Shown here piece by piece: positions 1-9,222 of a DNA stretch of 64,000 nt. The notes under the pieces are model-generated. The model was not told the origin of the DNA. It made no database searches and worked only from the letters and a program-made list of their open reading frames with translations. The stretch covers positions 992,001-1,056,000 of the forward strand of contig NZ_CANLNS010000001.1 in assembly GCF_947492715.1 (NCBI RefSeq). The letters run 5' to 3'. The position numbers were made by a program, and so were the translations under genes. The stretch is from an uncultured Psychroserpens sp. (GTDB taxonomy: Bacteria > Bacteroidota > Bacteroidia > Flavobacteriales > Flavobacteriaceae). Positions within the stretch are counted from its first letter, which is position 1; every line of letters starts with the position of its first letter.

Positions 1-1754
1 TAAGTTGTGGCTAAAACATCTTGAGCAATCAAACTAGCGCCTTGATAAATATCATAACCAACAGTAGCTATATTATCTGTAGAAGCCTCCCAATCTAAAT
101 CTACTGTTGTAGTTGTAGTGTTACTGGCCAATAAATTTAATGGTGTCGTTGGTGCCTGTGTATCCAGCTCTAATGTTGTTACATTAATTGTATTACTAGC
201 GGCTGAGCTGTTATTTGCAGCATCTTTAGCAATAACATAAAAGGCATAGTTTGTATTATCCGTTAATCCAGACACCTGATGGGAAGTTATAGAGACTGTG
301 GCAATTAAATTATTGTCTTGGTAAATTTCATATGCCGTAACTCCTATATTATCTGTAGCGGCAGTCCAGTTTAAGTCTAAGCTCGATTGTGTAACATTAC
401 TAGCTGTCAAATTTGTTGGAGCAGTTGGAGCTTCTGTATCAGGTAATGTTCCTGTGATTTCAATTGCAAATGTTTCTTGATAATACATACAGGTTCCAAC
501 GGAATAAGTTACGACATAGTTGCCGTTTGTAGATGCAGACAAATCAATAACACCTGTATTAGAATTAATAGATAATCCTGTTGTGCTTGCAAATGTTCCG
601 CCAGTAAGACCAGATATGGTTGGTGAGGGGTTCGCATCACTAACATCATAAGAATTAGCAGCATAAGAAAAATTCGCGAAATCATTGTAATGAATGTCAA
701 TATAATCCAATACTACGGCAGCATATTCTTTTGCAAAAGGCACTAAAGTTTGAGGTCTTGTATCATACACATTCCCATTATATGTTCCGAGATCCCTTAC
801 CCGCCTATTAACTTCTGTCATAATACCATCTATATGACCGCCACCTCCAACATTACCTCCGCTACTACCTGTTCCATTTCCAGAACCGTGTCTTCGATTA
901 TTGTAGAAATCTCCATCAAAATAAGCATTAGAATGAGGCCTTGTATCATCACAACTCGTATTTCCATAGTCTGAATTACTAGGAACAGCTCTATATCCAG
1001 AGGTAACACCGCATCCTGGGTTGACATTTGCGTTGTAAAATACAGCTGGTTGATTTTGAAATAGCTCTCCCAAACTATTTACCCCTCTTATTAATTCTTC
1101 ATGGGTATGACTATTTAAGTTATTCGATACTAGATTCTTAATCGTAGATCTATTAATATTTGTAGTGCTATTTAAATTGCCTGTATTTAATTGTGTAGCA
1201 GTGATATTATATCCTATTTCTATTCTTGGTATGGTATGACTTTGACCGTGTAAATCAATGTATAAACCTTTACCCCAATTTGCTTCAACAGAAGCACTGG
1301 CCTGATCAATAAAACTATGCCAAGCATTCCAATGGTCTAAAGCATCTGAATCACCACAAGTGGCTTCGTTTTGTTCGCGGTTAGGGTCAAGTTTTGATCT
1401 GTGTAAATTATTAATGATAACATGTGCATAGCATCCTGTTAGTGCAAATATTTCAGCTTGAATTTCACGAATTAAAATGTCCGTATTATCATCACGTTCG
1501 TTAGTACCACAACTTCTATCTGGTAATGTCGAATCATTATCTGGGTAGAAGGTTCCTCCTATTGTTTGTCCAGACAACTTCACTCCTCCATGAGGTGCAG
1601 AAATAATTATAGGCAAATTCCCAGGTATATATTCTATATATTCTCTAGTATCTCCATTGAATTGTTCATAGAATGTTGATACGCCCGGAGTTTGCGCATT
1701 TGCCTGAATAGCCATAAGCAAAACTGCGATCAAAAAACGAAACTGTGAATTCAT
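1..1754 (-). CDS. Secreted N-formylglutamate amidohydrolase-like protein with fibronectin type III domains (C-terminus cut by window edge)
   Basis: The frame is open from an ATG at 1754 to base 1, so about 584 residues are visible and the C-terminus is missing. Residues 1-20 form a signal peptide ending ANA/QT. Residues about 45-330 resemble the N-formylglutamate amidohydrolase / zinc carboxypeptidase-like fold: SAPHGG with His55, RDDNTD near residue 87, NLHRSKLDPNRE, and DLHGQSH with His169, which are plausible metal and substrate ligands. Two fibronectin type III repeats follow (about 435-520 and 528 onward, each opening with TxAPTxPxNL). Known family members hydrolyse N-formylglutamate in the cytoplasm; here the signal peptide and FnIII modules imply export, possibly by T9SS, whose sorting domain would lie outside the window. 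The true substrate is unknown; another amide or peptide bond in the environment is possible. Confidence 0.8.
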   Translation of the reverse strand, partial: MNSQFRFLIAVLLMAIQANAQTPGVSTFYEQFNGDTREYIEYIPGNLPIIISAPHGGVKLSGQTIGGTFYPDNDSTLPDRSCGTNERDDNTDILIREIQAEIFALTGCYAHVIINNLHRSKLDPNREQNEATCGDSDALDHWNAWHSFIDQASASVEANWGKGLYIDLHGQSHTIPRIEIGYNITATQLNTGNLNSTTNINRSTIKNLVSNNLNSHTHEELIRGVNSLGELFQNQPAVFYNANVNPGCGVTSGYRAVPSNSDYGNTSCDDTRPHSNAYFDGDFYNNRRHGSGNGTGSSGGNVGGGGHIDGIMTEVNRRVRDLGTYNGNVYDTRPQTLVPFAKEYAAVVLDYIDIHYNDFANFSYAANSYDVSDANPSPTISGLTGGTFASTTGLSINSNTGVIDLSASTNGNYVVTYSVGTCMYYQETFAIEITGTLPDTEAPTAPTNLTASNVTQSSLDLNWTAATDNIGVTAYEIYQDNNLIATVSITSHQVSGLTDNTNYAFYVIAKDAANNSSAASNTINVTTLELDTQAPTTPLNLLASNTTTTTVDLDWEASTDNIATVGYDIYQGASLIAQDVLATT

Positions 1755-1837
1755 ATAGTTTTTAGGAATGTAATAGCATTAATATATACAAGGTATTGAT
1801 AATCTCTTTATTAGACTCATATTTTTGTTGTATGTCA

Positions 1838-1873
1838 CAAAAAAAAAGCCCAGATACGTGATCTGGACTTTTT
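1838..1873 (-). terminator. Intrinsic terminator of the M12B-like protease gene
   Basis: Read on the minus strand, an AAAAAGTCCAGAT / ATCTGGGCTTTTT stem with a 5-nt loop is followed by a run of T. It lies just after the stop at 1891. Confidence 0.85.
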
Positions 1874-1890
1874 AAAGTTAATTGGTATTT

Positions 1891-4800
1891 CTATTGTTTT
1901 ATAAATCGTTTTGTTAATGTTTTATCTTCTAAGGTAAATATAATTTGATAGATGGCTCCATCAAGTTCACTTATATTAATAGCATCGTTTTTAACGATTC
2001 CTTTTCCAACAAGTTGCCCCACCATATTATAAATCTCATAGTTAAGGTTAGAGTAATCAGATTTCACGTTTAATAAATCGCCTTTAACCGGGTTAGGGTA
2101 TAGTGTAATGTCTTTAACATTAGCTATATCTGGTCTTGACGTCTCTCCTTTAGATTGAGCAGTAATCAGTCTAACATTATCAATTGCAATATCTGCTTGC
2201 CAAGTACCACCCGTTACTCTATTGAAACGCAGTTGAACACTTCCTCCAGCATATGAAGACAAGCTAACATTAGCCGACTGCCAAGAATTTCCTAAGTTAC
2301 CTGAGCTGTTCCAGATACTTACCCAACTTACACCATTATCATTACTAGCCTCTAAATTAATAGTTCCCATATCTGATGAACCAAATTGATGGTAATTAAA
2401 ACTAAAACTCGCTGAAGCCTGTCCGCTTAAATCAAAACAAGGAGAGTTTAATATAGCTTGCTTTGTTGGGTAGCCTGTATTGTTACCAGAAGCCTCAACA
2501 TAGATATAATAAGTTCCTTCATTTGCACTTGATGGTCCTGTACCATTCGATGGTGTTCCATTAGCATCAACAGTCCAGTTTAAATCGTCAGCCGATGACT
2601 GCGTCCATCCACCCAACGTGTTTTCAAATCCTTCGGAGTATGGGAATGACGTTATTCCTCCAGAACAACTCTCTACAACAACTTCACCTTCGATTAGGCT
2701 AACATCATCAATTGCTATATCTGCTTGCCATGTACTTCCTGTGAGCCTATTGAAACGCAATTGTACACTACCTCCTGTGTAGGCATTTAAACTAACATTT
2801 GCGGTTAACCATGAATTTCCTTGGTTTCCTGTACTATTCCAAATGGATGTCCAGCTCGCACCATCATCATCACTTATTTCTAAATCAATGCTTCCCATAT
2901 CATTAGAACCAAACTGATGGTATTTGAAACTAAAAGTAGCTTCAGTCAATCCAGATAAATTAAAGCATGGCGAGTTCAAAATAGCACGTTTATTAGGATA
3001 ACCTGTACCATTCCCAGATGCTTCAACATAAACATAGTATGTTCCTTGAGTTGCACTAGATGGACCTGTACCATTTGAAGGTGTTCCATTGGCATCAACA
3101 GTCCAGTTGATATCATCGGCCGTTGATTGCGTCCATCCTCCTAGCGTATTTTCAAAACCTTCAGAATAAGGGAATGTTGAAATCCCGCCAGAGCATCCAG
3201 ATGATGGTTCGGACACATTCACAGTTCTAATAACTTGAGTTGCGGCATTTCCTGCAGCATCATTAACATTATAAGTCACGACATAACTACCTGCGGTATT
3301 CGTGTCAACGGTAGCTCCTCCAATAACAATATTTGCCGAAATATCGCCATCAATATTATCGGTTGCTGTAGCTCCTTGCTCGTTATAAGTGTCACCAACG
3401 GTTAGATTAATTGTTGCAGCTCCTATTAAAGTAATTACCGGAGCTGTTGTATCTGCAGTAACATTAACAGTTCTTATAACCTGAGCGGCAGCATTTCCTG
3501 CAGCATCACTAACATTATATGTTACAACGTAAGTTCCCGCATTATTTGTATCTACGGCATCTCCTGCAATTACAATATTTGCTGAAATATCGCCGTCTAT
3601 ATTGTCTGACGCAGTAGCACCTTGTTCGTTATAGGTGTCGCCAACATTTAAATTAATTGTTGCGGCTCCTATTAAAGTAATTACCGGAGCTGTAGAATCT
3701 GGATTTACAGTAACTGTTCGTATTACTTCTGTAGCATCATTTCCTGCAGCATCACTTACATTATAAGTTATAACATACGTTCCTACTGCATTAGTGTCTA
3801 CAGTATCACCACCAACGACAATACTAGAGGTTAAATCTCCATCGACATTATCCGAAGCCGTAGCACCTTGATCAGAATACGAATCTCCCAACTCTAGGTT
3901 AATTGTTGACGCTCCATTTAAAGTAATAACAGGAGCTTCAGTATCTGGTCCAGACCCTTGAATTATAACTGTATAATCTTCAACTTCCCCATATGTAAAT
4001 GTTGTTTCACATGCATCAGGGATATCGTTGTACTTCATAGATACTCTCATTCGAGTAGAGTTTTCTACAGCACCAGCTGGTATTGTGAAACTTCCGCTAA
4101 CAGGTGTTGTTTGCGTAGGTGCTTGAGAGAATACTTGCTCTCCAGCATCTGAAAAATCTCCATCTCTATTATAGTCAATCCATACTGAATATCCTTCATT
4201 ATATAAAGTCCCTGTCCATGTTGGCGTAATAGAAATTGTATATTGAGTTCCCTTCGTTAGTGTTGTTGATATACTTGTGAAATCAGAGTAAAATTGGGCA
4301 CCAGAAGCATTATCAATTGTATTTAATTGTACTCTACTAATAAATTCATCATTCACATTGGTACTTGCCGAATCACAATAATTCAATTGTACATCTGTAG
4401 TTGTGAAATTCACTGAAGCACTATAAGCAGAATTACTTCCACCAGAGCATTTGCTTCTTACTTGAGCTTCATATTGTGTAAGCGCTGTAAGCCCAGAAAT
4501 ATTTGACGAGATTCCAGTCACAGCAGTTGTTGTCCATGTCGATGTTCCAGTTTGACGATATCTCAAATCATAAGTTGCTCCTGGCACTGCATTCCAACTT
4601 AAAGTTGCAGTCGTTGTAGCCACATTAGAGGCCGCAAGACCAGTAGGAATATCTGCATTACAAACCACTTGACCAGCAATAGTAAAGTTAGAATTCGAAA
4701 TATCAAAGAAAATATTGTTTGCTCCTCTTACCATTACTCTATTTTGATTTCCTTGATTATTTGGAACTAAAATATCGTGTGAGCCATCATTAGGAACACC

Positions 4801-6603
4801 AGATGCTAATGCTATTGGGTATGTGTCTCCGCCGTCTGTAGATAGGAATATATCAACATTTGCTGCATTAACACCATTTCCAGTAGTTCCAGCAACATTC
4901 CAAGTAACCGTTTGCGTTGTTCCCGCATTCCAGGTAACATTTGTATTCGGAGAGTTAACAACAAATGGGCCAGCGGTACCATTTACAGTGACAACCATAT
5001 CGTCACTATTATTGGTTCCACCACCAGCTTGGTTGTCTCTAACTGTCAATCTAAAATTTAAGTTTCGAGCAACATTCGGAACAGCTTCCCATTGCCAAGA
5101 AGTTGCTCCTGTTTTGATTGTTGACAATCTTGGGAAATATCTTTTTGTATCAGTAGTTGGGTTAAAAGATCGAAATGCCACACCTGACGTTGCATTAACG
5201 CTTGGGTTCGTTGTAGAGGCATTATTCTCATCCATTTGTTCCCAGCAATATGTTAATACATCACCAGCATCCGCATCGGTTGCAGAGCCATCTAAAACAA
5301 ATGCAGTTCCTCTTGGAATCGTATAATTTGAACCCGCATTAACAGTTGGTACGGCGTTACCTGTATTTGTATTTGTTTGACAACTCGTGGTTTTTATATA
5401 ATCTGTAATCTGTTCTATAGAAGCTGCGTGAAAATAAGGATCACTATTAGATTGAACATCAGTAGCTCCTGTAATACCTGCATACCCCATTATTGTAGAT
5501 CCACTTCCAGGTTCCATTTGTACGTTAGTTCCTTCGTTTCCGCCATGCGTCCATGTATGATTTCCTCCAAACTGATGTCCCAATTCATGCGCTACATAAT
5601 CTACATCGAATGGATCGCCTTCAGGTACTGTATGAGAAGTCCATCCACTTCCTTTTTGTCCATTAACACAAACGCAACCAATACATCCTGCATTACCATT
5701 ATTTTGAAGGTTTGCAAATAAGTGACCAACATCATAGTTAGCTTCGCCTATTACGTTAGTTAAAGTAGATTGTAATTGACCATTGTAACCGCCTGTAGAG
5801 TTTCCGTAGGGATCTGATCCTGAATTTGTATAAATGACATCATCAGTATTACCTATAAGTATCATCGTTACATTAAAATCACTTTCGTAAATACCGTTTA
5901 CTCTTGTCATTGTAGCATTAATTGCCGCAAGAGCCAATGCTTTTGTTCCTCCATGATAGTTGGTATATTCCCCTGTTGCGGATACTGCCAATCTATACGT
6001 TCTTAAAATGGAGTCATCGGCATTTCTCATGGCGCTATCATCTCCTACATTTAAACGTTTATTCATACTCTCTGTAACTTCACATTCAAAATCATCATTA
6101 AAGTTGATTTTATCTGCTCTTTTAAATGCAGTATAGTGAGACGCATTATCTGTTAAAGCTTCAATAAATGTGGCAGGCATATAAGCCGATAGCCTCATAC
6201 TTTGAAAACCTTTAGGCGAGATACTAAATCTAATAATTGCAGTTGGATCGTCAACACCTTGTCCTACATACGATCTAATATCTGGATATCTAGCTTGTAG
6301 TTCTGGGCTAAATATAGAAGCTTCAGCAACTTTAAAGCGTTCTAGTTTACCTTGATCATTTGGAAAAGATAAAATTATACCAGAAGAATTGTTATGAAGT
6401 GCTTCTCTTTGAGGTGCATTAACCAACGCCTGTTTTAAGGCTTCGATATTCAAAGTAAACGTTTGCGTTTTTGGCAAATTTAATTTACTTGATTTAATAG
6501 TTCTTGAATTGTCAATTGATTCTTTTTGCCAAAACGTCTTGTTCTGTGACATCGCAAAATTAAAACTCATTATGAAAATGAGGATCCCTAATTTAAGTTT
6601 CAT
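1891..6603 (-). CDS. Secreted M12B-like zinc metalloprotease with FnIII, GEVED, DUF5011 and MAM-like modules and a T9SS sorting domain
   Basis: The frame extends to 6654, but the ATG at 6603 is preferred because it begins directly with a signal peptide (MKLKLGILIFIMSFNFAMSQ), giving 1570 aa. A propeptide-like region is followed by a reprolysin-type catalytic motif HELGHQFGGNH (residues 339-349; three His ligands and the catalytic Glu) with a downstream Met-turn-like MGYAG. Then come a FnIII domain (about 652-733), a GEVED domain ending GEVEDYTV (about 741-881), three DUF5011 Ig-like repeats (about 886-1131), two near-identical MAM-like modules (about 1136-1301 and 1311-1480) and a type A T9SS C-terminal domain (about 1500-1570, beginning YPNPVKG and ending RFIKQ). 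It is most likely exported through T9SS and attached to or released from the cell surface, where it would degrade proteins. Alternating adhesive modules suggest binding to a polymer or host surface. The peptidase substrate is not predictable. Confidence 0.88.
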   Translation of the reverse strand: MKLKLGILIFIMSFNFAMSQNKTFWQKESIDNSRTIKSSKLNLPKTQTFTLNIEALKQALVNAPQREALHNNSSGIILSFPNDQGKLERFKVAEASIFSPELQARYPDIRSYVGQGVDDPTAIIRFSISPKGFQSMRLSAYMPATFIEALTDNASHYTAFKRADKINFNDDFECEVTESMNKRLNVGDDSAMRNADDSILRTYRLAVSATGEYTNYHGGTKALALAAINATMTRVNGIYESDFNVTMILIGNTDDVIYTNSGSDPYGNSTGGYNGQLQSTLTNVIGEANYDVGHLFANLQNNGNAGCIGCVCVNGQKGSGWTSHTVPEGDPFDVDYVAHELGHQFGGNHTWTHGGNEGTNVQMEPGSGSTIMGYAGITGATDVQSNSDPYFHAASIEQITDYIKTTSCQTNTNTGNAVPTVNAGSNYTIPRGTAFVLDGSATDADAGDVLTYCWEQMDENNASTTNPSVNATSGVAFRSFNPTTDTKRYFPRLSTIKTGATSWQWEAVPNVARNLNFRLTVRDNQAGGGTNNSDDMVVTVNGTAGPFVVNSPNTNVTWNAGTTQTVTWNVAGTTGNGVNAANVDIFLSTDGGDTYPIALASGVPNDGSHDILVPNNQGNQNRVMVRGANNIFFDISNSNFTIAGQVVCNADIPTGLAASNVATTTATLSWNAVPGATYDLRYRQTGTSTWTTTAVTGISSNISGLTALTQYEAQVRSKCSGGSNSAYSASVNFTTTDVQLNYCDSASTNVNDEFISRVQLNTIDNASGAQFYSDFTSISTTLTKGTQYTISITPTWTGTLYNEGYSVWIDYNRDGDFSDAGEQVFSQAPTQTTPVSGSFTIPAGAVENSTRMRVSMKYNDIPDACETTFTYGEVEDYTVIIQGSGPDTEAPVITLNGASTINLELGDSYSDQGATASDNVDGDLTSSIVVGGDTVDTNAVGTYVITYNVSDAAGNDATEVIRTVTVNPDSTAPVITLIGAATINLNVGDTYNEQGATASDNIDGDISANIVIAGDAVDTNNAGTYVVTYNVSDAAGNAAAQVIRTVNVTADTTAPVITLIGAATINLTVGDTYNEQGATATDNIDGDISANIVIGGATVDTNTAGSYVVTYNVNDAAGNAATQVIRTVNVSEPSSGCSGGISTFPYSEGFENTLGGWTQSTADDINWTVDANGTPSNGTGPSSATQGTYYVYVEASGNGTGYPNKRAILNSPCFNLSGLTEATFSFKYHQFGSNDMGSIDLEISDDDGASWTSIWNSTGNQGNSWLTANVSLNAYTGGSVQLRFNRLTGSTWQADIAIDDVSLIEGEVVVESCSGGITSFPYSEGFENTLGGWTQSSADDLNWTVDANGTPSNGTGPSSANEGTYYIYVEASGNNTGYPTKQAILNSPCFDLSGQASASFSFNYHQFGSSDMGTINLEASNDNGVSWVSIWNSSGNLGNSWQSANVSLSSYAGGSVQLRFNRVTGGTWQADIAIDNVRLITAQSKGETSRPDIANVKDITLYPNPVKGDLLNVKSDYSNLNYEIYNMVGQLVGKGIVKNDAINISELDGAIYQIIFTLEDKTLTKRFIKQ
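2165..3200 (-). repeat. Two tandem MAM-like modules (about 500 bp each) inside the M12B-like protease gene
   Basis: The two modules (about 2690-3200 and 2165-2672) encode almost the same protein sequence, both opening with a CSGGI..FPYSEGFENT motif and sharing NWTVDANGTPSNGTGPSSA. Conservation this high implies recent duplication or gene conversion. Confidence 0.75.
3214..3946 (-). repeat. Three tandem DUF5011 (Ig-like) repeats, about 243 bp each
   Basis: Each unit encodes xAPVITLxGAxTINL, YxxQGAxAxDNxDGD and YNVxDAAGN motifs. The second and third units are closest to one another. Confidence 0.75.
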
Positions 6604-6777
6604 CTGTGAAGTGTTTTTAATGATTAATAGCTTAAAATTTTCTATAAACTCCATTGAAGTTAATTATAATTTACTGTAATCTCCATATCAAAATCCTTAA
6701 AATTCTCAATTATATGCAAGATTTGTGGTTTTTCCGTAATTGCTTTTCAGATTAGTCCTACAAACAAAATATAGAAT

Positions 6778-6810
6778 AAAAAAAAGTCCAGATTTACATC
6801 TGGACTTTTA
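6778..6810 (-). terminator. Intrinsic terminator of the M43 protease gene
   Basis: On the minus strand, AAAAGTCCAGAT, a short loop and ATCTGGACTTTT are followed by a T-run. The stem sequence is nearly the same as that of the terminator at 1838-1873. Confidence 0.85.
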
Positions 6811-6832
6811 GCATTAAGTAAACGGTTAGTGT

Positions 6833-9055
6833 TTATTGCTTAATGAATTTTTTAGTCATTGTTTCTTCTCCGTCGTTAACTTCAATGAAGTACATTCCAG
6901 ATTTCAAACTAGACACGTTGATTTCTTTTACAGAATCTCCTTTCATCATCGTTTGTCCTAACATATTTAAAATTCTATATGTTGCATTTTCATTATTAGA
7001 TAACTTAACAAATAATGTGTTTCCTTTTACAGGGTTAGGATAAATAATGAAATCTTCTTCAGACATAAATGAATTATCTGGTCTGTGATCGGTTCCAAGT
7101 GCTCTAATAGTATCTACTCTACCCGAACCATTGATACCTCTAATAGTTACTTGATCTATATAAACCTGATCTGCGTTAGCTGATGCATCACACTGGAATC
7201 TAAATCTAGAATTTGATGCAAAGTTAACATCAGATGCGTTTAATGTCACTGTAGCCGTATAGAATGTATTGTTATTAAAGTTTGTTCCACTAGCATATGA
7301 TGCTACTGTACTATAAGACGATCCATTGTAGTAACGTAACCAGAAATCTTCTCCAGTTTCCATACTGTTTGCGTAGAAATAGAATTCAACTTCTACTTGA
7401 TCATAAGGTGTTAAATCAAAAGCTGAAGATGTCATTGCTGAAGCCGTTCCTGAGTTGTCTCTTAATCTAATTGAGTAGTTACCTTCATAAGAATTTGAAC
7501 CACTATATCTGAAGCAATCACTTCCGCCATCAGACCATCCATCCCATCCAGACTCGAAGTATCCTTCGCTTAAGACAGTTGTTCCTGGTGTTGAACAAGG
7601 TGCACAAGATGAACCTCCACAGTCTACTCCTGTTTCGTCTCCATTTTGAATTCCATCAGTACATGTTGGTGCAGGTGCTCCTCCTAAACAGAAATCTGTG
7701 GCTTGAGAACTTGTAAATGATCCTCCTGATGCTAATACACCTGACGAACCTGTAAGGCTATAAGATCCATTTCCGTAAGAACAGCAGATACCATCACCAT
7801 AAACATCTGTAATTGTAAATGTATAGCATCCATCTGGTAAACATAAATCTTCAGTATATGTAGAACCATCTGCTTGGCTACCATATGTTCCTCCAGATGC
7901 TACTGTTTGACCACCACTATTAGTAAGCGTCCAAGCTGTTTCTTCCGGATAGTTATCGAAAGTAATTGATAAATTAACTTCATTATCAGAACAAGCTGTT
8001 TGACAAGGTGCACAAGATGAACCTCCACAATCTATTCCTGTTTCATCTCCATTCTGGATACCATCTGTACATGTTGGTGTTGGTGCTCCACCACCACATT
8101 TGTCAGATAATGCCAAACTTCTTCTTACCCCTCCTGCCTCTAAAACAGCACGCATTCTGTCTTTTTGACCTTGCGTAAATAGGTTCATACATGAATCATT
8201 AGTATAATCCATATAATTTTGTACCATATCTGTAGATCCACAAGATACTTGACCTACAGGACATCCTCCATTTGATGTTTGATGCGTTGGTGTATCTGCA
8301 ACAAAATCGTTTCCACAATTAGAATCTCCCCAAATATGACGTAAATTAAAGTAGTGGCCAACTTCATGCGTCGTTGTACGTCCACCGTCAAAAGGAGCTG
8401 TAACGTTTCCTACTCTTCCAAAATAGTTATAAGCCATAACAACCCCATCAGTTGATGCATTCCCACCTGGAAATTGTGCATAACCTAAAATTGTTCGTCC
8501 ACCGCTTGTCATTTTTGGTACTATCCACATATTTAAATATTCGCTTGTATTCCAAGGATCAACACCTCCAGATGATGATCTTTTCATATCATCACTAGTT
8601 CCCCAATCTTGTCTAGTAGTGGATTTTCTGGTAATACCTGTTGTTGCATTACCATTTGGATCTACCGTCACTAAACAAAACTCAATTTCCGTATCTGCGG
8701 CTTGAGACCAAGTATTATCAGCATCAGGGTTAGTACGTCTAAAATCTTCATTTAATACATCTAATTGAGATTGAATTTGAGCCACGCTGATGTTTTCAGT
8801 GCTATTACGATATAAAACATGTACTACCACCGGAATAGTAATGATGCTTCCATCAACCCTATTCATTTGCATTTCTTGAACTTTATTCTGTGTAAAGGTT
8901 TCAATTTCCTGCATTCGAGCCTCAAGACTAGGATCTTGCTGTTTTCTAAGTTCTAGATTTTCCATCGCTCCACAATTTCGTTCAAGAATGTCTTGAGCAA
9001 AAACGGAACACATTGATAGAAAGCACAATAGTGTAAGAGTAATTGTTTTTTTCAT
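6833..9055 (-). CDS. Secreted M43-family (pappalysin/cytophagalysin-like) metalloprotease with T9SS sorting domain
   Basis: 740 aa with a signal peptide (cleavage near VFA/QD). The catalytic zinc motif is HEVGHYFNLRH (residues 230-240) followed by IWGD and ADTP, the pattern of the M43B family. Two short Cys-rich units containing CTDGIQNGDETG and DCGGSSCAPC (about 327-352 and 463-490) separate a C2-like domain (about 352-460, with DVYGDGICCSYG) and a MAM/jelly-roll-like domain (about 490-640). The C-terminus (about 668-740) is a T9SS type A sorting domain (IYPNPVKGN to KKFIKQ). The protein is therefore expected to be secreted across the outer membrane by T9SS and to cleave extracellular proteins. 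It lies directly upstream of the M12B-like protease in the same orientation, but each gene has its own terminator, so the two are probably separate transcription units. Confidence 0.9.
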   Translation of the reverse strand: MKKTITLTLLCFLSMCSVFAQDILERNCGAMENLELRKQQDPSLEARMQEIETFTQNKVQEMQMNRVDGSIITIPVVVHVLYRNSTENISVAQIQSQLDVLNEDFRRTNPDADNTWSQAADTEIEFCLVTVDPNGNATTGITRKSTTRQDWGTSDDMKRSSSGGVDPWNTSEYLNMWIVPKMTSGGRTILGYAQFPGGNASTDGVVMAYNYFGRVGNVTAPFDGGRTTTHEVGHYFNLRHIWGDSNCGNDFVADTPTHQTSNGGCPVGQVSCGSTDMVQNYMDYTNDSCMNLFTQGQKDRMRAVLEAGGVRRSLALSDKCGGGAPTPTCTDGIQNGDETGIDCGGSSCAPCQTACSDNEVNLSITFDNYPEETAWTLTNSGGQTVASGGTYGSQADGSTYTEDLCLPDGCYTFTITDVYGDGICCSYGNGSYSLTGSSGVLASGGSFTSSQATDFCLGGAPAPTCTDGIQNGDETGVDCGGSSCAPCSTPGTTVLSEGYFESGWDGWSDGGSDCFRYSGSNSYEGNYSIRLRDNSGTASAMTSSAFDLTPYDQVEVEFYFYANSMETGEDFWLRYYNGSSYSTVASYASGTNFNNNTFYTATVTLNASDVNFASNSRFRFQCDASANADQVYIDQVTIRGINGSGRVDTIRALGTDHRPDNSFMSEEDFIIYPNPVKGNTLFVKLSNNENATYRILNMLGQTMMKGDSVKEINVSSLKSGMYFIEVNDGEETMTKKFIKQ

Positions 9056-9222
9056 GTTAATTGTTTAAAAAATTAGTGTTTATTTTGAATTTTCGCTCGT
9101 GAAAGTATTAAAATTTTGTTAATATCAAAATTTAACGATAACGTTTTCGTTGAAGCGCAACCATATATTTTTTGGTTACGGTTTTTCCGTAAATTAGTAC
9201 CAGAAAATGACTACATTTACCT

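Noticed and set aside
4823-5326. 167-codon open frame on the plus strand opposite the M12B-like protease
   Set aside because: It is antisense to a well-supported coding region with clear domains and has no recognisable protein features; low stop frequency follows from the codon use of the real gene.
8336-8368. Missing Gly in the M43 zinc motif (HEVGHYFNLRH)
   Set aside because: Asn at this place followed by LRHIWGD is normal in the M43B family; all His ligands and the Glu are present.
9155-9180. CGCAACC near the divergent promoters at 9.15 kb as a third member of the ECF regulon
   Set aside because: No TGCATCTA-like box follows at the right distance; the sequence is instead part of an inverted repeat CGCAACC / GGTTACG.
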